Both the position numbers and the translations under genes were made by a program. Below, one piece after another: positions 56,170 through 60,893 of a stretch of 60,893 nucleotides of DNA (its first letter is position 1; every line of letters begins with the position of its first letter). The stretch covers positions 867,652 to 928,544 of the forward strand of contig NMRA01000061.1 of NCBI GenBank assembly GCA_002633005.1. The letters are read 5' to 3'. The DNA comes from Phoronis australis. Its lineage: Eukaryota > Phoronida > Phoronidae. Below the pieces are notes generated by a model, which saw only the letters and a program-made list of their open reading frames with translations, made no database searches and was not told the DNA's origin.

Positions 56170-57176
56170 CTAGAAGAAAATAACGAGATGTCCAATGTGG
56201 ATGGAGTGTTGGTAAACAAAATTTTCCAAATGAATGTAAGTGTAGGTGTAATCAAACTGTTACACTTTTCTTTCAGAATATTTAGTGTACTCTGCACTTC
56301 CTCACTTAAATAAAGATTTGGAAACAGGCCTGATAAAGTACACTTTTAATACTAGTCCACCAGAGCAGGAGTTATCCAGCGGCAACGTGGGGGTCAGACG
56401 ATTTCCACCACATTTTGCACTTAGGGGGTCTATTATCAGGTAAAATACTTTCCAAGATTAAAGCCTTCTTCCCGAGTTGTACAGCATACGACGTTGAAGC
56501 CATGTTTCCACACCTCAAAAATTGTCTAATTTTGTATTTACTCTTTGGATGAAGGCTTTAAACTAATGGTCATTTGACATTGTTTAGTATTAGTGTTTAT
56601 AGTCAAGTGTCACCTGACGTTCACCACTTCTCACTTTATTTCAAATGTCGTTTAATACAACTGACATATAAAAGAATGATCAAGAAATTTATTCGTCGAT
56701 GTTTAATTTCTCAAGTTTGAGTGATATTTCTCGTGCAAAATATAGTAGTTTGTGGTTTGTTGTCTATGCCTTGCTGTTGAAGTACCTGCACCGTAATCTC
56801 CATCTTGTTTGACGAAAAAAGAGAACTATGGTTTCCCAGATATAGTTGTCTGAACTAGCCATTCCTGTAGCTTGTTTGCAGAAGAAAGGCATTTTGAGGC
56901 TCTAAAATTGAAATAACTTGAAAACCGCACAATTGATTAAAAAATGAAAACTTTTATAAATTGCATATCTAAAGCTATCATTTAGTGCCTTTTCAAGTGT
57001 GTAGTTCGCTTTGCTCACCCTGCCTGAACAAGGCAATTCTACCCACACCAGGAGAAACAAAAAGGGCCTGATATACACGTATTATAATGACTTATTTTAC
57101 GGAAAACTCCGTGCTTATTAACAATGAGGACGTTTTTTGGCAAAATATGCGGATATTGTCATTTTATCTATCATAC

Positions 57177-57326
57177 CTCTAACTTCATTCTTGACTTTCT
57201 CACCCTGTCGTTGATCGGCTCCATACAACAACTGCTTATGGTGCCTAGTACGGACTTTTTCTGCAACCTGTCTATCTGACGGACTATCTATGTCTTCCGC
57301 ATCGTTTTGTATCAGGTATGGTTTCT
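57177..57326 (-). CDS. Tentative receptor exon upstream of the EGF domain
   Basis: 150 bp, phase 1-1 if the acceptor is GGGGAG and the donor G|GTATGA. It encodes KPYLIQNDAEDIDSPSDRQV, then AEKVRTRHHKQLLYGADQR and QGEKVKNEVR. It is hydrophilic and charged with no domain recognised. The polypyrimidine tract is poor, so this may be a chance frame. Phase agrees with both neighbours. Confidence 0.4.
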
Positions 57327-57559
57327 CTCCCCATTTACAATTTTTATGGTGTTATGCACACGGTAATTTTTCAATTTCAAAAAGATTCCAAAAATATAAA
57401 GTTTCTTTAAGCCTTCCAAATTACTCAAAAAATATTAGCGTATTCCCCATTACTTAAAGTCCTTAAAAAAACAACTCATGATCCTTCTTCCTTAGTTTTA
57501 CTGATGATCGACATTAACGTTTTCTTAAGTTCTTCGAATGGTCGCCACAGACGACTTTC

Positions 57560-57725
57560 TGGTATCAGAGAGTCACAGAATATAGGTACAGAGAATATAG
57601 CTCATCTTTACTCGGACTGTAACATGTCGAAAGTTTTCTGGTCTGCTATGGGTCAATGGTTACTTTCAAAAACACAAAATGGACGAATGTTTCTTTAGGT
57701 ATAAATTACCTGAATGGGATATAGT
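57560..57725 (+). pseudogene. LINE reverse-transcriptase zinc-binding (zf-RVT-like) relic
   Basis: ENIAHLYSDCNMSKVFWSAM followed by GQWLLSK resembles the H-L-(F/Y)-x-x-C...FW..V.xW(L/I) core of the zinc-binding region after RT in non-LTR elements. It is short, opposite to the host gene and in an intron. Confidence 0.45.
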
Positions 57726-57975
57726 CATTTTACTCATTTCTTTCGGAAAGTATTTTGTCTCCAGGCTCAAGAATGTTATAAAATATTTCTTCAATTGAAC
57801 TTTTTAGGAAGGATTTGTTACGATACGGTTCTCTTTGTCTCGTTTGTTTCTCTCATTATTAGCTAATGCTACATTTAGTGTCTTGTCTTAAAACGATGGG
57901 CGTGAGCTAGTGGATGGCCGGTGCTCCCGTGGGCTAGTATTAAATGTCGCCATGGAGATAATAGAAAGTACTTAC

Positions 57976-58053
57976 CCTCATCTTTATACAGATCCATGTC
58001 AACTACCAGAAGATCAAGTATTCCTCTGCCTTTGTTGCCAGATGTGTGCTTAA
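57976..58053 (-). CDS. Probable receptor exon (78 bp)
   Basis: A strong acceptor (ACATTTTTTATAG) and a strong donor (GAGG|GTAAGT) bound an open 78-bp segment, phase 1-1. It encodes KHTSGNKGRGILDLLVVDMD then LYKDEG. No domain is recognised; DLLVVDMDLY could be a beta strand. Splice-site quality and phase support it more than content. Confidence 0.55.
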
Positions 58054-58469
58054 CTATAAAAAATGTTATGTACAGCTGTATGGCTGAACCAGGCTGTCGA
58101 TGATGAACAGCATTTTTTTAGAATTCAAACAAGGACTGAGATATGTGTATTTCATTACTGGCCAACCTCAGCGTCTATATATTTACTATATCTAGTTAAC
58201 ACGTACTTGTGAATTGCTAATTGTATATATAATTGTCCAAATCCTGTGTGAAAAAGGCGAAACGCCGCTCGTGGGATGTATGACTTAACAGTTGGCTGTA
58301 AACAGTAATTGAAGGACTTTTCATGTTACGCTGTCCAGTTCTGGTAGAAATAGATTGTTACTAGACCCCAGTTCAGTAAGGAAAATATTCGCGGGATTAC
58401 GTGAGATATTGCCGTATATTTTGAACGAGAGCATGTGACTTTGGTAAGATTTCAACTAGGTCCTAGCGT

Positions 58470-58690
58470 AGGTTCTAGCGTTACTGAACGCACGCTAGTT
58501 TGTCACGTTAGAAACAAGGATGTCATATCTTTTGAAACTCGGGGGGCACTAAACATTCTAAAAAAACATTTACATTCACGCACAATGGGCAGTGATGATC
58601 AGAAGCGAAACATTGAATCCTTAAAGGAGAAAGTCACCCAAAAGCAACCTGTTTTGTATCAGTTTAGATCGAGTAGTTCTACTCGATAAC
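58470..58690 (+). pseudogene. BED/C2H2-type finger relic of a transposon protein
   Basis: LVCHVRNKDVISFETRGALN then ILKKHLHSRTM resembles the CxxC...G...L..H..S..H pattern of BED-like fingers, followed by VTQKQPVLYQF, reminiscent of the QxxLxxF segment after such fingers. The upstream 58395-58505 stretch is the dispersed repeat shared with 11925-12035. Confidence 0.35.
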
Positions 58691-59303
58691 GGCACGTTCG
58701 GTTGGGTTACCTGACACTTGACCGCAGACGGAGGTGTTGAATTATCCAATGACGTCATTGGTTCCACACGCAGTCTATTCAGCAGTTAACACCGCGGGTT
58801 ACTGGTGTCAGCTTATTGCTTGAATTCATCGTTTATCACCAATAAATCATCAAACTTCGATGTAAAACCCTTAAAAATACACCGAGTTCTTATAAAAATG
58901 TGTTGTTTTATTTCGCTGTTACGGATTTATTGGTATTTGGACACACCGTAGCCTACAAAGTTTGACAGGCCAATTTACCAAGGTCCGTAGCTGGAGTTTG
59001 GGGTCTGTTCGGAGATAAATTCGAAGTATTCTTCTGTGAAATACAGACAGGAAAACCTAGATCTGTGTTGGTTATACTTGTGATTTTTTAGTTCTAAACA
59101 CCCAAAACACTTGTTATCCCGGCCCGGTCAGTGGCTCGGAACCCGATCGGGCCCGTCCCGGCCGCCGGGACTGGAACGAACATAAACCAGCTTGAGTTGG
59201 AAACTAAACCTCCAGTCACGAAAAGACTACAATAGTGAGCCAAAGAAATAATGTGCACGAAATTATTTATGTGAATTAGCCACGAAACTGAAAACCTACT
59301 TAC

Positions 59304-59400
59304 TTGTCGGGGGCCGCGAAGTCGGGGTCTCCTTCCACGGACCATCAGGGCAAAGGTCGTTCAGCAATGGTTTGAATAATTTATTTGTATTTCTTAATAA
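59304..59400 (-). CDS. Possible upstream receptor exon (start undefined)
   Basis: A consensus donor (ACAA|GTAAGT) ends an open frame reading LLNDLCPDGPWKETPTSRPP T, phase 1 out, which would join to 58053. No convincing acceptor or start codon is found, so the left limit is approximate. Confidence 0.28.
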
Positions 59401-59778
59401 AGATTACGCTAACATGTGACCATAGCATATAAAATCGAGTAATTGTTTCACAACAGCTTTCTGTCAGCAAACACTGAATTAGTATGCGCTCATACGGCCT
59501 CGGTGCCCGGTAAATTACCTTTGTTGCCGGCATCAAAAGCCGGTAACGCAGTGGTATATAATTGCTGGCTTCTCAACATTTGCACTTACGAATACTGCAA
59601 AGGCATTACAAATTGTATCTAATGAGACAGACTTTGTTCCAGTTTCATATAAGCATCGGTTATGATGAGAATAACTCATTTTGAAACTGAACGCAGAATA
59701 ATAAACGTCTACGTGGCAACTCTCCCGGCGCCAATCCCTATTTAGTCAAGAGCTCATCCGACGAATACTTCTCGGGTG

Positions 59779-60021
59779 GGATCGTTAGGCTTCACAGGCT
59801 ATCAGTTCGAACCGGAATACACTGATCAAGAAATACTGGAGAGGCGCCGTGAACGTGCACAGGCAACGGAACGAATGGATAGTTCTTTGGCTAGCCGGAA
59901 TTCGTCAGAGAAATCACTGTCGACGAAATGTCGTCCACAGACACGGAGACGTTTCACGGCCTCATACTTGCTATTAACAGCGCACCTTTCGTTCTTCATT
60001 TCTCTGCAGACGAACCACTGA
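59779..60021 (+). pseudogene. Fragment with a GYQFEPEYT motif, as in P2X7-tail-like repeat proteins
   Basis: GFTGYQFEPEYTDQEILERR and a Glu/Arg-rich helix follow. A YxFEPEY(S/T)xEE start is known to me from proteins sharing the P2X7 C-terminal cysteine-rich domain, which are abundant in invertebrate genomes. The cysteine-rich part is absent here, so the assignment is weak. Confidence 0.35.
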
Positions 60022-60893
60022 CGTCGCTGCGTCGTTTCTCACCTTCCTCACAGGTTAACGCGACACCTCTTGGCAAGGTGAGGTTGACCGTATAAGAGGC
60101 GATGTGGATATAGACCGATTAAGACGGTAAAAAAGACTAATTAAATCGGGTGGCATTCTCCTTTAATGACTGTGTATGCGTTTATAAAGTTTTATACACG
60201 ATTGTGAACTGTGGACAAATAGCTTCTTCTTCAATAAAGTTAAATTACTATTTACGTTTAATCTCATTCACCGTTGTCTTTCCTTCCTTAGCAAGTATCG
60301 TCAACGAATCCTGCCCGAGCACATATATGTAATCCTGGAAATCAGCCAAAAGCACGTGCGTCAGTGGGCTCTGAATGGTGCGAGCTTTTAAATGTAGGGG
60401 TCGTGTTTAGAAAATGTTCATCTCATACATAGCTGTGCTTTTCGAGTCTAATAAGTTCCAGCGTTGAAAGTTTCATTCTTGAGTAATTTTGTGCTGAATT
60501 TGGTGACAAATGACAAAATGCTCAAATTAAGTGATCATTTCTAGCGCTTATTATTGTACATTGCATTTTCCGTAGTAAACAGAAAGATGTGAATAAAAAC
60601 AAATTGCATCAGCCATTCTAACAGGCCTATAGGCCCTACAGACAAAATTAGTCACGAACGAAATGGGAAAAATAGGATGTAATTAGCAGTAACGATATTT
60701 TTATCAATCCCACTGCTACAAACAACAGGAACGTTGCCATGTGTATACCAAACAAGTGTCGATGATTTTACAAGCTAGGAAAAAGTAGCAAAAGTTGGGG
60801 TGCGTTTTAACAATGTGTTAAAGAATACAATGAGGGAAACAGGGCTACCAATAACCTATTTTCTTTAAACACCAGAATTTGCATAGTCAAACT
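60022..60893. other. No recognisable gene
   Basis: AT-rich sequence to the window end with chance frames only. Confidence 0.35.

Larger units (their letters stand above)
24070..59400 (-). other. Transcription unit: LRP-like receptor with EGF, YWTD propeller, repeated Ser/Thr stalk and TM helix
   Basis: Assembled from exons on the minus strand whose GT-AG sites and codon phases join without a break from the EGF exon (56169) to the stop (24070). Phases at successive joins from EGF on: 1, 1, 2, 0, 2, 0, then 1 throughout. Domain order is EGF-like, six-exon LDL-receptor class B propeller, eight stalk modules, TM, tail. Exons above 56169 are tentative and no signal peptide exon was found, so the 5' end may lie outside the window. 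The nearest families are LDL-receptor/LRP and nidogen-like proteins, but a repeated mucin-like stalk directly after the propeller is not a layout I can name. The role (ligand binding at the cell surface) is inferred. Confidence 0.72.

Noticed and set aside
1-60893. CRISPR arrays, operons, bacterial promoters, rRNA and tRNA genes.
   Set aside because: None seen. The sequence is eukaryotic, with spliced exons and retroelements.

Overview
The window is metazoan nuclear DNA from an intron-rich, transposon-rich and AT-rich genome, most likely a marine invertebrate. It carries GT-AG spliced exons of an LDL-receptor-type gene, Penelope-like (PLE), Ty3/gypsy, mariner, Harbinger-like and hAT-like remnants, THAP domains and CA/TA microsatellites. 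I cannot place it to phylum from sequence alone. Two single 'n' bases (22554 and 28087) suggest a draft assembly.

Layout. 1-2800: two minus-strand THAP-domain 5' ends with a duplicated upstream region; the second upstream region is interrupted by a 660-bp MITE with TAA target duplications. 2857-9307: one Ty3/gypsy LTR retrotransposon with CTTT target duplications. It has an intact gag, a textbook -1 frameshift signal, a protease, a deletion of the reverse-transcriptase core, RNase H, an intact-looking integrase and a small zinc-finger-like third ORF; its 5' LTR is mosaic. 10181-14723: a decayed PLE whose RT and GIY-YIG halves are separated by a 3131-bp element with terminal inverted repeats. 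15440-17500: a decayed Ty3/gypsy RT fragment, then a frameshifted mariner transposase on the minus strand. 17.5-23.8 kb: mostly unassignable sequence with scattered relics.

23.8-59.4 kb is one large minus-strand host gene interleaved with repeats. I reconstruct it by splice sites and matching codon phases. From 5' (high coordinates) to 3' it has tentative upstream exons, an EGF-like exon, six exons of a divergent YWTD (LDL-receptor class B) beta-propeller, eight tandemly duplicated phase 1-1 exons (seven of exactly 147 bp, one of 135 bp) encoding a Ser/Thr-rich stalk, and a last exon with a transmembrane helix, a short cytoplasmic tail, the stop codon and a poly(A) signal. The predicted product is a type I membrane receptor with an LRP-like head on a mucin-like stalk.

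The intron before the last stalk exon (24998-37287) has collected PLE fragments, a 2.57-kb direct duplication with an 'n' exactly at its junction, inverted repeats, a hairpin element and microsatellites. Other introns hold a gypsy gag relic, a PLE RT relic, MITEs, a perfect 30-bp palindrome and a LINE relic. The window ends with small transposon-type coding relics. No tRNA, rRNA or CRISPR array was seen.
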